A stretch of 64,000 nucleotides of DNA from Ceriagrion tenellum. Its lineage: Eukaryota; Arthropoda; Insecta; Odonata; Coenagrionidae. The stretch covers positions 90,192,593 to 90,256,592 of the forward strand of contig OY720639.1 of assembly GCA_963169105.1 (NCBI GenBank), in the 5' to 3' direction. Below, one piece after another: positions 42,979 through 55,168 of this stretch. The position numbers and the translations under genes are program-made. The notes below the pieces were generated by a model, which made no database searches, had not been told where the DNA came from, and saw only the letters and a program-made list of their open reading frames with translations. Position 1 is the first letter of the stretch; each line of letters starts with the position of its first letter.

Positions 42979-43621
42979 AGAATTAAATTTGAAGAAATGC
43001 GCTACAATTAACTCAGCTCCGGCGAAGTAAAAGTTACATCAGCTGTTCCCCAGGGAAGCGTGATAGGCCCAATATTATTTCTTCTGTACGCAAACAACTT
43101 GAATACAGTAGTAAAATATAGGAAGCTCCGTCTTTTTGACGATGATGCAGTAGTGTATAAGGAAATTAGAAATGAGGAGGACAGACAGTGTTTAGCTAAG
43201 GATTTAGATGCGATTGATGATTGGTGTGATAGATGGCAACTAGAATTAAATTTGAAGAAATGCGCGATTATGAATTTTTGGAAAAAGAATAGCTTTCCCG
43301 GAATACTTGTTGCATCAAAGAAGACAAATTATGTAACGTAGATTCAATTAAATACTTAGGCGTCACCATCACTGAAGATATGTCACGGGGGAAACACATC
43401 AGGGAAACAATTAGTGAAGCAAACCGTAGATTAGGATTCGTGAAAAGGTTTCTAGGCAAATGCGCTGAGGATATGAGAAAGAAGCTGTTTTACACTTGTC
43501 AGGCCTGTCAGTCTGTATTGCATAATGCATGCAATAACAACCAAAAATCCCTTCCTTATTATGTAGATACTAACCATCTAGCTCCATGTCACCCTGTGTG
43601 TATTACGTAGATACGTAGATG
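42979..43621 (+). mobile_element. CR1-b copy in block E
   Basis: RT fragment 43060-43341 with GPILFLLYANNLNTVV and FDDDAVVYKEIRNEEDR (FADD changed to FDDD), then WGKHIRE-type codons to about 43500, then 3' UTR and a tail at 43605-43621. It lacks the C-terminal domain. The same structure is in block E' (58383-59090). Confidence 0.85.
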
Positions 43622-43685
43622 TAGTTTTGAGAGTAACATAACGTGAGGCACCTTATCGAAAGCTTTCTTAAAATCGAGGAATATT
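43622..43685 (-). mobile_element. CR1-a ORF2 fragment
   Basis: Reverse-strand codons for FLDFKKAFDKVPHVMLLS, attached directly to the CR1-b tail. A longer form of the same fragment is at 59095-59343. Confidence 0.75.
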
Positions 43686-44510
43686 GTAGCAATAACTAGT
43701 ACTGGGGTTTGTTGCCTGCTTTTGTTGCCAAGACGAGTGCGTCCGTGCTCTCCTGCTCCGTGACTTAATTGGCCGCTCCATTATTGTAGGTTTGCGAGTA
43801 TTATTTCATGTGACTGGATACTCTTCCCGCGTTATTCGCGCATGCAATTCGGCTTGTTCTACAAATGAAAAAACGAGGTCATTTTCAAGTACAAGATGTG
43901 TCAACACATGTCGTGCATGGCCCATGCTGCGTCCATGCTCTCCTGCTCCGTGACTTATTTGGCCGCTCCATTATTGTAAGCTTGGGAGATGTTATGTTTA
44001 TGCGCGTTATTCGCGCATGCAACTCGGGTTGTTCTCTTATATACCACCACTGCCTTAGTTTTGCGTGCTCCATTTGGCGGAGTCATAGTTATTTTTTGGG
44101 TTATGCTACTTTCGACGTACTCCGTCACATTCAGCATTTATTTCGGCTAGCCGCAGTTTGGCCTCGATTACATTTGGCCTATAGAATGTCTCTGTCATTG
44201 CTCCTACAGATATAATACATATTCATTTGTCGTCTTATTTATTCATAACATATTTTTACATAGCATCAATTTCATCAATCATTTTTATCACTAATTTCAT
44301 CATCAATTTGTAGAATAAATATTGTACGATAGCTTTGGTTTTCCATCGGGAGTCGCTATAGACAATGCTGGACCTGCCCGTCTTAATCAGTGTTTTCTTA
44401 GAGAGGGGCCTTTCCGTGGTAGCTCCATGTGTATGTTCTCACTTGCTAGGGAATATCTGCGACGTCTGCAAGGGTGACTTCTCAGGGGTTTTCTCTCAAT
44501 CTTCATATTG

Positions 44511-45395
44511 GATCTACATCTACGTGATACCCGGCGAGCCATCACGAGGGTGTGTGGCAGGGGGTGAAGATCACTAAACATGAACTTGGGAACGTGCAGC
44601 CAGAATATTTAAGGGAGATATGCTGGATAATAGGGTCACATGATGGTTAGTATATAAATAATAAGGAAGGGATTATTGGTTGTTATTACATGGATCATGC
44701 ACTACAGACTACTATTACTATATTTAACCTGCCTGTCCCTTCCGCTGCCTGCTGTTCTCTCTTATAGCACGAGGGAGAAATGGCATTTTAAATCTATCGG
44801 TACGACAATCTACCTCTCTAATCTTGTTAATATGATCATACCTAGCATAATACGCAGGGGTTCTCAGTATATATCTAACGTCATCTGTGTAAAAATCAGT
44901 TTCGAATTTACTTTTCTCAAAGGTTTTTCCAAAATTTTAACCTGCATCCTGATAGTAATTCCCATCTTAGTTCTTCTATTAAGCTCGTAACACTTATACA
45001 ATTACCATAACGGCATTTAAAAAACCTGGCAGATCTCCTTTGCACGCGCTCTAATTAGCTAAAAACTGTCTGTCCTCTTCGACGGAGACGGAGCTTGCTA
45101 TTTTTTACTACTGTATTCAAGTCGTTTACGCACAGGAGAAATAAAATTGAGCCTATCACGCTTCCCTGGGGATCACCAGATGTAAGTTTTACTTCGCAGG
45201 AGCTGGCACCATTTCATACCACCCTTTGGACGCGTTCATGTAAGAAGTCTCCTGTGCGGCCTAATATATTACTGTCTATCCCGTATGATGCGAACTTCGC
45301 GAGTAACTTACAGTGAGGAACCTTGTCGAAAGCTTTTCTGAAGTCAAGAAACGCTGCGTTTACCTGTGCGTTACCTTCTCCGGAAACTAAAATCC
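44511..45395 (-). mobile_element. CR1-b copy in block C
   Basis: Reverse-strand tail and hairpins (44511-44580), 3' UTR, C-terminal codons, a deletion near 45053, then RT to the DILVSGEG region near 45395. It sits at the same repeat-block position (after cttcatattg) as the + strand CR1-b in block B. Confidence 0.85.
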
Positions 45396-45810
45396 ATGTC
45401 TTTTGGTGGTCGTTGTCTTTGGCATTACATTGAATCGTGATATAGCACGCCATTAAGGCGAATGTGGTGCAAAACTGTATACTCTATCAACAACCATAGC
45501 TTCCGCTTCTGATCAATTTTAAGTTGCGCCGTTATACTATATGACTCATTTTATGCGAGTATGCATGCGTGGTGTTCCTTGCCTTTAATTCGACAGAGGG
45601 ATTAGCGCTGCCTGGTGTTTGTCAGTTTATTTGGGCTTCCAGAACATACCTTTTCCCTCATAGTATTATTCCACATTATGTGTAATTCCACAGTATTATT
45701 TCCCTGTGATCAGTGTTCAGAAGCTATTCTGTTAATTTTAACCGCAGCTACGTTATCATCAGGTAATCAGTTACTCATCAGGTAATCAGGTATACATCAG
45801 GTAATTAGTA

Positions 45811-45926
45811 TTAGTTTTAATGTAATGTCGGTGTTCTACAATATCATTCATGCCTGCCTGGTGCGAAAGCACCCCCTGCCACACACCCTTTGGGTGGCTT
45901 GCAGGGTATGCCGTAGATGTAGGTGT
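45811..45926 (+). mobile_element. CR1-a 3' end only, about 115 bp
   Basis: tttaatgtaatgtcggtg through ggtgcgaaagcacc and the second hairpin to a gtagatgtaggtgta tail. A very strongly 5'-truncated insertion. Confidence 0.85.
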
Positions 45927-46604
45927 ACTCTACGTGTCACTGCACCGCTTTAGCGCTCCCATTTTGGCTCCCATCGCTCACAAAACAACATTTTCAAACA
46001 TTGTTCGTCCACAGGTGATTTCCCTACTTTCATCCACATTGTCTGGCCCATAAGAATTAACTTTTCTCTTCTTTGATCGTATTTCGACGAGGATACCAGT
46101 AATGCGTCTAATAGCGTTGCCAGATTTATTGAGGCATTGAGTGTCAAGTAACTGCCGTACATTGCCGTATATTTGCCATAATAATCCATATTGGTGTTTA
46201 AATCGTGGTTCCAGAAGAGTATTCGATCATAATATCATATGCCATATCAGTATATTTCACCTGCAACGGGATATCTCTATCAATATCTCTGTGTATATTG
46301 CCTGTACCTGTATATTTCTTGGGCAGGAGGGTGCATTTTTCACTAAACATGTAGGTTTACTAGCTGGGAGATTACTTGCAATGCAGTATTTGAGTCTATC
46401 CGATGCCTGTTGCGGTAATAATCTCATATCGGATATTCCAAAGCCTTCTCGAAATGGCGCTCAAGGGACAGCTCGGTTGTGGCGTTATGACTGTATAATC
46501 GTCTCAGCCGGTATGCCTCCTGAGTGTTATTTCTGCGTGACATCGGAACAAGGATAGGAGAAAGGAGTATTTTCTTGGGTCGTACGACCAATCGGTATCA
46601 GGCA

Positions 46605-46659
46605 TAGAGGTTTGTGGTTCAGTTGGCCGTTGTAAGCTGGCACTGGATCTCAAACCCCT
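46605..46659 (+). repeat. tRNA-like module, copy 6
   Basis: agaggtttgtggttcagttgg and actggatctcaaacccct, with a 6-bp shorter middle than copy 2; the cgtacg-centred palindrome is again upstream. Confidence 0.5.
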
Positions 46660-47689
46660 CTCTCTGGTGCCACTCGAATACTATCTCCATTTGGCCCATA
46701 TTTGCGGAGGTGAAGGCCATGCCGTTGGCTTATGGTGTTCTGCTGGTAGCTGCGTGCCGTACATCATCCTTCTACATCCATCACCATATCTACCGTTGCA
46801 TGTTTTATGTTGGTTGCTATATAGCCGTTACTGCCGGTTTGCCTTCTGGGTCCTATTTCTGCGTGACTCTACAGTGGCTCATCTATGAGTAGAATTAATG
46901 ACGGAGTGGAAAGGTGCCTAGGTGGAGTCCGTTTACATGGCAGTGGATTATGGTACTGAATTTTCGAGTTGTCATTTCGTCTGCTGCTGCCTTGCCCCAC
47001 GGGCGGATAGCGTGTCCTTAACAATGCGATGGTACTAAAATCACGTCATCCTGGTCGAGATAAAGGTGCTGTCTTCAGGGAGCCGAGCTTCCTGGTCGGT
47101 TGTTCGACCTGGCGTTGGCTCTCAGGCATATCCTCGGTCACATTCGTTTTTTAATCCGATTTTGACCGATGCTATGCCGAGGGCGTCGTCATTTGTCTGC
47201 AAATGTGACGAGATAACTTTGTGACGAGAACTTCGATGAATATGCTTTCGGCGGCGTATATGGCAGGTTCACACATCTTCGCGGGTATTGCGGTCGGGAT
47301 TATTCCAAGTGGCGTTGTATTTGATCGTCACAGGGAATAATCTCGCTCGCGGTGACCAGCACTCCCACTGCTTGGCAGTGAAGAGCAGGTGTGTAATTTA
47401 CGCATTAGCCCTTTTTCCAATGAGATTTCCACCAGACCATGCACTTTTATTTGGCTGATTTCGATTTTCCCAAATGGAGAGCCCTTTCGTGATAGCTTCA
47501 TTTGTATGTGCGCTTTCGCATTACTTTGATCTATATTCAAGCACATCATTATGGCCGTTGATGCGAAAAACTACATCCTTCTGTCAAATGTCAGAGCATT
47601 CCGAGGCTGATGATACAGTGCAGGATGTTACAATGCAGGGCGCCGGGCTTAGTAAGATTTGTGTTGGCGGTTACAGCAAAGATTCTGGT

Positions 47690-47792
47690 GCATTCATGTC
47701 GAGTGCCATTAAATCGCTCGGTTGTCCATTATACGTATGAGACATCGCAAAAGGTAACGTGCAGGATATTTGACAATAAACAGCTAGTTTAG
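47690..47792 (+). pseudogene. CR1-b ORF1 C-terminal remnant
   Basis: Reads SCRVPLNRSVVHYTYET, aligned to SCRTPLNRSGVHYTAEA of CR1-a ORF1, including the SGNH His. It shows that CR1-b also had an esterase-type ORF1. The T TTT TTA heptamer is not preserved here. Confidence 0.75.
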
Positions 47793-49754
47793 CATAGATT
47801 GTTGGCAAGAGAGTAAGTCAGTTCAGTGCATTTCCAGTAAGTAAAATAATAAAGAGTACACCAAGTTTAGGACCTAGAAAAATCTTCTTAGGTGACAATA
47901 AATTAGGAATATCAAAGAATAACTAGTTGATCAGAAAAAAACAGTAGATTTAGCGGGCCGGAAGAAAGCACAGAAAAGGGAAAAACATATAAATCAAAAC
48001 ACCCATGAATTTCCAAACTAACTTTCCCAATCATTAAAAAAACATAAAACCCACAAGTACAATAAGCAGACAGATTAAAATAGAGGAATTTTCAGTAGTG
48101 GTAGTTAATTGTTGTAGTTTAAAAAGCAAGATACCTGAATTCCATCATTTTAGAGAGCGTACTAATTTTGACATAATTATAGGAACGGAAAGTTGGTTAA
48201 CAAAGGAATATTGCTGATAGTGAAATTTTTCCAGTAAATTTTAGAGTAAATTTTTTTTTTTTAAGTAAAGTTTAAAGTAAATTTTAGGGAGAGATCGAGA
48301 GGGTCTACCGGGAGGAGTATTTATCGCAGCTAAGAACACTATAGTCAGCAAAATAGAAGTGATTCCCGATAATGTAATAAAAAGTGTATGGAGTTCCATT
48401 CAATGTGCTGATACGAAAGTAATAGATGTTTGTGCCTACTATAGACCACCTATTCCGATGTACACTCAGTATTAAAACTCGAGAAACATGTCAGATCCAT
48501 TAATTCCCACAGAAACGAACGACTGATACTTGTGGCTGGAGATTTCAGTACACCATCGATAGATTTGGAAACATTGGAAAACGTGTAGTCATTAGTCTGG
48601 GGGTAGGGACAAAGAAATCTGCTTAACCTCACTTAACATCAAATAGTAAATTTGCCTAATAGAGGGGGGAAAAATTCTCGGTTTACTTGCCACCAACATA
48701 CCTGATAAAGTTCAAATGTCGATGGAATAAGCGACCACAAGGTGGTGCACGTAAAATTTTTCCACTATACAAAAAAATATTTTAAATGAATAAGAAAGAT
48801 TTACCTCTTTCATATAGCAGGTTTTCGCGGATTTAGGCGTGACCTAAGGCTTCTTTTGAGAATATCGTTAGAATACATAGTGATGCAGACAATGCATGTA
48901 AAGTGTTCCTCCAAATTACACAGTCACTTGTCAACAGATATCCTCATAAGTATAAGAGTGGGGTAGGAGTACAGAACCTCATAAATATAAGAGTGAGAAT
49001 AAGGAACCAAGGTGGTACAGCGCGGAGGTTAGAAAGTAGCAAACGCCAATGAATTAGCCACGCGAAACTAAGAAAAATGAAGTAATGTGTAGCTAATAGC
49101 GATCTAAAAAATAATATCGAACTTTATAACATTTGTAAAGCAGCCGCAAAAACAGCCCTGAGAAAAGCCTTTAGATAATTCCACAGAAAAGTACTTGGAC
49201 AACAACTAGATGGATATCCCAAAGAATTTTGGCCATATGTTAGGGAAGTACAGGGAACTAAAAAGTCAATGGTTAATTCCTTGAAAAACGATATAGGCGA
49301 AATAGTAACTTCCAGTTTAGGTAAGGCTAATTTTTGGAATTACTTTTTTCAGAGTGTTTTAATCAATCTATGCATAGTTTCCGTAAAACCATACCAGATC
49401 GATTTCAACAACCAATGCCCCGATCGATATATCTTGGTGCGGAATCGTATCCTTACTAAGTGACATTAGCCCTAACGAGTCCTCAGGTCCTGATGAAATT
49501 CCAACTCGTATATAAAGAATTAGTTCTCGAAATGGCTCCTTATCTTACAGTAGTATTTAACAAATCCCTCGAAAAACACGCGGTTCCCAAAGACTGTAAG
49601 ATAGCAAACGTGACCCCAATTTACAAAAGCGGAGATAGGGCGCAGCCATTTAATTATAGGCCAATATCATTAACGTGCCTATCATGTAATATAATAGAGC
49701 ATACAATAGTTACATCAATAATGGGTCACCTCGACTGCCAGGATTTATTAATGG

Positions 49755-49799
49755 CAAGCTCGAGCTGGCGCAAGCGGCTCGAGTGTATATAGTATACAC
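49755..49799. repeat. Two adjacent small palindromes
   Basis: gctcgagctgg...cggctcgag and gtgtatatagtatacac lie at a break in the CR1-b RT; they look like filler DNA at a rearrangement junction. Confidence 0.5.
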
Positions 49800-49968
49800 T
49801 CTCCGAATCTTAACGCAGTATTTAAAGATTCCCTCGAAGAACACGCGGTTCCCGAAGACTGGAAGATAGCAAAAGTGACCCCAATTAATAAAAGCGGAGA
49901 CGGGTGGTAGGTTAGGATTCGTAAAAAGAGTTATAGGCGGTTGCGATGAGAGAGTACAGGTGACGAAG

Positions 49969-50385
49969 TGAATGTAGGTAAAGAAAAGTTTTTTTTAAAG
50001 TTTTTTTGCAATTTTCAAGATTTGTTTTCCAGAATTTCAATTGATATTTTAAGTTAAGTTTGCCTGTTGCATTTATGATGATGTCCAATTGTTTAATATA
50101 TTCTGAACCATCCATGCACATTGAATGGCAACCCCGAGTCTTCTTTAAAATGCTTTTGTAAATCTTTCAAATGCTTTTAGGGTACTGTTTGACTTATTCT
50201 ATCCTAAGTGACCACTATTGTTTTCTTGACGCATAATTTATCCCAATCACAGTCAAGTGGATGCCGTATTTATGCATATAATTAGAAATGGCATCTAAAC
50301 GTATTTGAAAAATTGCTAGTTAGGGCTTCTTTAGGCAGGATTTTTGTGCTTCCTGCGAAAAAATCATTTGTTCGTCTGAGTAGAA
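49969..50385. other. Unassigned insert within CR1-b
   Basis: About 415 bp with T-rich and A-rich runs, between CR1-b ORF2 codons. No similarity to the other families here and no clear terminal repeats. Confidence 0.45.
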
Positions 50386-51518
50386 TCAGAACGCAGTTTA
50401 ACATTCGGGTTAAGCCTTTTAAGTAAATTCGAAACCGATTTGTAACAGATTACGTTAGATGTTTATTAAGGGCCCCTGCATATTACCCTAGGTTAGGATT
50501 CGTAAAAAGGTTTCTAGGCAAATGCGATGAGAGAGTACGAGAAGAAGCTATTTTATACTTGTCAGGCCTCTCGGAGAATATGCCGCTAGTTTTTGGGATC
50601 CGTCTGAGGAGGCTTTGATAAAAGAATTAGAACCTGTGCAAATGAGACACTCTAGATTTGTTAAAGGCCGCTATGATAATTGTATAGGTGTTACGAATTT
50701 AATAGGACTAGGATTACTGTCAGAACGCAGCTTAACATTTAGGTTAAACCTTTTAAGTAAATTTGAAACCAATTAGATCACAGATGACGTTAGATATATA
50801 TTAAGAACCCCTGCGTATTATGCTAGGTTTGATCAGATTAACAAGATGAGAGAGATAGATTGTGGTATCGATAGATTTAAAATGTCATTTTTTCCACGTT
50901 CTATAGGAGAGAACAATAGGCAGCCGAGAATCTAGTCTAATCTAGGACTCTTTGTCTTTTACACTCAGAATTGGTGTTGTTATCCCTGTTTCATGCAGCG
51001 TCGTCCGCAAGAAATTTGCAAATATTTTAGTTCATGACAGCGGCGGTTGTGTACTACGAAGCCCTCTTTATAATAGTTATGTACTTGTTAGTTGCGTGGT
51101 GTGTAGTGTAGTAATATCGATTTCATGGATTGACTTGCCTTAAACCCATTTTGTCCAATGGTGAGGCAACAGATTGGTTGTGATTTTGTTACGAACGGTT
51201 TATTCATTACAATTTTCCACAATTATTTTACATAATCTGTTATAGATAGTTGACTTTGATTTATTTGTGTCGTTTTACCTGTTATGTCCCTCTCTAGTTT
51301 TATATAGCTCTAATTCAAGTTTCGTACATTAGGATTTGATAAATGAAAGCATTTTGTGTATGTAATTTTAAATTTCTATGACAATGATTACGCGTGTTTA
51401 TGAATGTTATTTACGTTGACAGTAATATACGTGCTGATCTTGCGCGTTGGCGGTTGGCTATGTGTTGGCTTCCAAAGGACTGGTGTTCTGGATTATCCAA
51501 ATTATGGGCATCAGGCAT

Positions 51519-51579
51519 AGAGGTTTGTGGTTTAGTTGGCCAGTGATATGTAAATTGGCACTGGATCTTAAACCCCTCT
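51519..51579 (+). repeat. tRNA-like module, copy 7
   Basis: Exact copy of the module at 38179, inside the identical tract. Confidence 0.5.
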
Positions 51580-51644
51580 CTCTGATGTTACTAGACAACT
51601 ATCGCCATATGCCCATTTTCATTATTAGATCGTTATGACGGTAT

Positions 51645-51888
51645 GTATGGCTTTCCCCGGAATTCTTATTGTATCAAGGAAAAGAAAATATCTAACGTAG
51701 AATCTGTTATATTAACACTTCGACAGCCAGGATTTATTGATAACAATTTAATATGATATTTTAGTTTCCGGAGAAGGTTACGTGCAGGTAACCGCAGCGT
51801 TTCTAGACACTGCAGGTAAGTTACTCGCGAATCCCTTTCTTATTATGTAGATGCTAACCATCTAGCTGCATGTGACCCTGTTCTGTAG
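51645..51888 (+). mobile_element. Scrambled CR1-b remnant, duplicate
   Basis: Same shuffled order as 38305-38548, so the shuffling predates the block duplication or was copied by conversion. Confidence 0.65.
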
Positions 51889-52006
51889 CATAGGCTGATT
51901 AGTTGTTTCGTTTAATCTGCGACGACGTGGCCTTACTATGCGTTCATTTCGGCTGTCCATCAATGTCATTTGTGTTCTGGCAGACATTCATGCGTTCGTT
52001 TGAACA

Positions 52007-52222
52007 TGTAGTAGTAGTAGTCTTTGTATCCCTTGCATGTTGGAACGATTGACTATAGATTGTTTGTTTCTTGGTTATTAGATTTTTAATTGGCTCTTTG
52101 CATGTGTGGCACGCGGGTTTCAATGTAATTTCGGTGTTTTATCATATCATTCATGCATGCCTGGTGTGGAAGCACCCCCTACCACACACCCTTTGGGTGC
52201 CTTGCAGGCATGACGTAGATGT
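52007..52222 (+). mobile_element. CR1-a 3' end
   Basis: gtagtagtagtctttgtatc to cttgcaggcatgacgtagatg; hairpin 1 changed to ggtgtggaagcacc. Confidence 0.8.
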
Positions 52223-53334
52223 CTATGAATATTTACTGATGACAAGGACACATTGTCTTTCCTTCACTGCCCTTTATCCTGGTTGATTGACTTTTCCCTG
52301 GTTGGCCCTTTATCCTGGTTGGGATTGACTTCATTTCGGTTTCCATAAGGAGAATTTACCCTCATATGGAATAATAATTGCACAGTATTTTCCGACGGGA
52401 TGATTTAATATTTTTCAGTTAAGTGTCATTTTCAGTTAGTGTTTTTATTCTTTTAGTTTTTCAGTTAGCCAGTTAATCACATAGCAAGGATTTTGCTTTA
52501 GTGCCTTGTATTGATGACCGAAATCTGATAACGGTGATGTCCCTACCATCTGAGAATGAGCCACGGAGTGATCGAGAACATCAGTAATATCCGACCCAGA
52601 GTAAGTAAAATAGGTAATATAAATTTTTTCACCTTTACGGAGGAAGTATTACGAACGTATTGACTATGGTCCCGAACTCGGACTCTCCTATTCTGTTGAA
52701 TGAATATACATTCTCAATTTGTTGCCAGAAACTACTGACTAGAATTCCGTGCACAAACATGTTTTTCGATTGAGTCGCCGTTGCGAGATGGAAGACGACA
52801 GTTTATATGTAAATACTGTCGTATGTTGTTGCCTTGCTCCTCGGCCGGAACGCGTGCCATTAACATTGCACTGATACTTGCTAAAGCATGTCGTGCCGGT
52901 TGATGATTAAGTGCAGCCCCTGCGGATGAGGTTCTTTTGGTGTCAAGAAAAAAAGCTTGAAGTGGCGCCGTGTTTCCGTATAGACTGAGTTTTCGGCCAT
53001 ATCCTGGTTCTTTTGGACATTTTTAATATACTTGCTCGCTTATTAATTAATACATTCATTTTTCCTTCTAGTTGTGCCCGATTGTGCTCTTTCTTTTAAC
53101 CGTTTAGTAACACTTTGTTTTCCTGCTCCCGTTATCGGTATATATCAGCGGCTATTCCTGCATCGTTACATTCCTGCATCTCTGAAATATCGTGGAAGTC
53201 ACCGCTTGGATGTGTGGCAAGAGGCACGCTGTCAAACCAGAAGCTAGGGAAGTGATCCGTAGAAGAATATGCTACCATGCAGTACACTACTCTAGACATA
53301 ATTACTGATTAGTTTTATTCTCAGCGTGGCGACG

Positions 53335-53670
53335 TGAATTAAGCATTCATCTGCATCTACGGAACACCGTGCATGCCAACACTTGTGTGTGTGGCACGGT
53401 GTGATTCCACACCAGGCATCCCTGTAGAACAATCAGAACTGCGCACGCTCCCCAGGCGCAGCCCAAAAGCAGTCAGGACAACAGTGTTGTAACACTGCTA
53501 TGTTTATCATAACAATTCTTGTAGCAATCTTCTGTATTCGATTCATATCTGGAACTAGTCTTACTTCGTCCCATATACTAGTGGCGAACTACACGTGGGG
53601 TCTGGCGAGAGAAATAGCAATGCGTTTGTGTCTCTATGATGTCTTCCGAGCGAGAAATTGATCGGAGGGC
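53335..53670 (-). mobile_element. CR1-c 3' end and ORF2 C-terminal remnant
   Basis: Reverse strand: tail remnant (catctgcatctacgg), hairpin ggtgtgattccacacc at 53399-53414, second hairpin around gtgtgtggcacgg, then decayed codons reading ARPHV and FATSIWDE, the equivalents of VRPHLEYAASIWDP. The copy is interrupted by stops. Confidence 0.7.
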
Positions 53671-54036
53671 CGTCTGCTTCAAGTATAAGTATCAACTCTT
53701 CACATAAAATAATCATACCCAATAATGGCACCTAGCCAAGAGTGTAGTAGATTCTCTACGCCCTCGCTGATGGAATCGCATTTATGTTAGCATAGGCGGG
53801 GTGACGTAAGTTACGTGGGGGCGGAGGGTACAGACAGTTGTTGTTATGGTCCCGTATACTAGCGGCGTACTCAATGTTAATTCTTGCGAAAGGAGAATTA
53901 GGTATTAAGGCGTACTCCGAGTGGTGTCTATCAGAAATGTTCGGGCGAGGAGTATACGGTTACGTGGAGTGGCATTCGACTACGTACTCAAATAAAATTG
54001 AACAGCGAATCATACACAATTATGCAACAGTTCATA
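53671..54036. mobile_element. CR1-c related and unassigned sequence
   Basis: ggtcccgtatactagcggcg (near 53850) repeats the SIWDP-region codons in reverse orientation, so a second CR1 fragment is likely here; the remainder is unassigned. Confidence 0.4.
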
Positions 54037-54229
54037 TGTCTTTCGTTTTTTCGTTTAAATCAGTGCTTTATTTGCCTGTCCTAATGAAAACATTTGGTTA
54101 TACTGGAATCGGTTGGACTGTAACACTCAAAAGTTAAGGTAATATTTTACTGTATCTTAAGTTTTTCATGTTTACTCCTCCGACAGTATAGGTGTGGCAT
54201 TTTTAGGGTGACTTTTATGGCAGGAAGTG

Positions 54230-54640
54230 AACTATGGTGCATTTGTTGATATTTAATTCTAATCCTCACTCCTGGCACCACGAGTGAACGTTGTTCAAGT
54301 CATATGACACAACTTTCAAATTCCGCGTTTTCGCTTGTTTCACGGTAGAAGAATGTATCGTCTGCTAATAATCTTATTTTACTGCTAATTCTAGAGCTTA
54401 GGACAATTATATTAACAATAAATATAACAGGGCCAATCACACTTCCTTGAGGAACACCGGATGTGCACGGAACAGCACAAGCGAAATACCTGAGCCAAAA
54501 CCATCAACAACTACTATTTATATTCGATCACTGTAAGGGTCCCTTATCTAATTCACTATTTTTCTAATTACTCCGCATTTTTTCAATCTATCTATGTTTT
54601 TTGTGAGGAGCCTTTTCGAAGGCCTTCTTGATTTGAGAAA
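54230..54640 (-). mobile_element. CR1-c reverse transcriptase remnant
   Basis: Reverse strand reads SGVPQGSVIGPVIFIVNI and KIRLLADDTFFYRE (catalytic ADD present), then upstream a KAF-type region (gaaggccttcttgatttgag). Clearly a different family from CR1-a/b. Stops and frameshifts present. Confidence 0.75.
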
Positions 54641-54652
54641 TGTCTGGCTTAA

Positions 54653-55168
54653 ATGGAATTTTTCCTTACTGACGCATTATGCAGATTTAAATTGCTGGCA
54701 GAATTTTTTCATGCATGTATAACATACCAGTGCGACGATACTCGTTGGCATTTTATGATTTGGGCTAAGATATTTTATTTTATTTCAGTCGTCTCTCATT
54801 TTCCACTGCATGGTTCTCTATGTTCTCAATTTTATGGTTGCATTATGACATTGGGCCATTTCATCCAGGCATTATGCTTGTGGGTTTGTGATCAAGTCAT
54901 GTGGTGGATGGCTTTCGCACTGGATCTCAAAACCCTGGGTATATTGCCCCTAATCGGCGGTGGTTCATGTATGACTCACTCAGAATATTTATTTTGTGAG
55001 TCTGGGCATTATTATGCATTACAGCTGAGTCCCAAAGGGGAATCTCATATTGCAATATCGTTCGAATGTTCTCGATGCCCTCTGTTTTTGTGCAAACTTT
55101 TGCGGACTGATATTCCTTGGAACATACCCTTTCCATATATGCTTATCGTATCATGTGGAGATAGTTAA
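54653..55168 (+). other. Open frame of 171 codons, paralogue of 39849-40349
   Basis: The shared part is 54780-55168. Differences from the block E frame include residue changes (Leu/Gln, Arg/Trp, Val/Gly), with no sign of constraint. Coding status doubtful. Confidence 0.2.
54882..54938 (+). repeat. tRNA-like / hairpin module, copy 8
   Basis: gggtttgtgatc and gatctcaaaaccc; paralogue of copy 4. Confidence 0.5.

Larger units (their letters stand above)
37651..43620 (+). repeat. Repeat block E
   Basis: A direct paralogue of 50936-59093 (block E'), at an offset of 13,340 bp at the left end and about 15,460 at the right end because E' has extra insertions. It contains CR1 pieces present in both paralogues and three tRNA-like modules. 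No protein with recognisable motifs. Confidence 0.8.
43686..47610 (+). repeat. Repeat block C
   Basis: Resembles block A from 31800 onward (gtagcaataactagtactgg at both starts) but lacks the A promoter-like head. It is interrupted by a CR1-b (44511-45395), a short CR1-a (45811-45926) and indels. 46040-47400 matches 33000-34680. Confidence 0.75.
47611..50935 (+). mobile_element. CR1-b copy in block C, long but decayed, with ORF1 remnant
   Basis: The longest CR1-b in the window: the end of ORF1 (near 47690-47790), ORF2 endonuclease (48095-48560, GTESWLTKE, stops), linker (TKKSMVNSLKNDIGEIV), RT start (49500-49760, NYRPISLTCLSCNIIEH) and, after a gap at 49969-50385, the C-terminal domain to 50935 (LLSKFETN, ILRTPAYYARFDQINKMREI). 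RT motifs from DFRKAF to FADD are missing. Many frameshifts. Confidence 0.85.
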
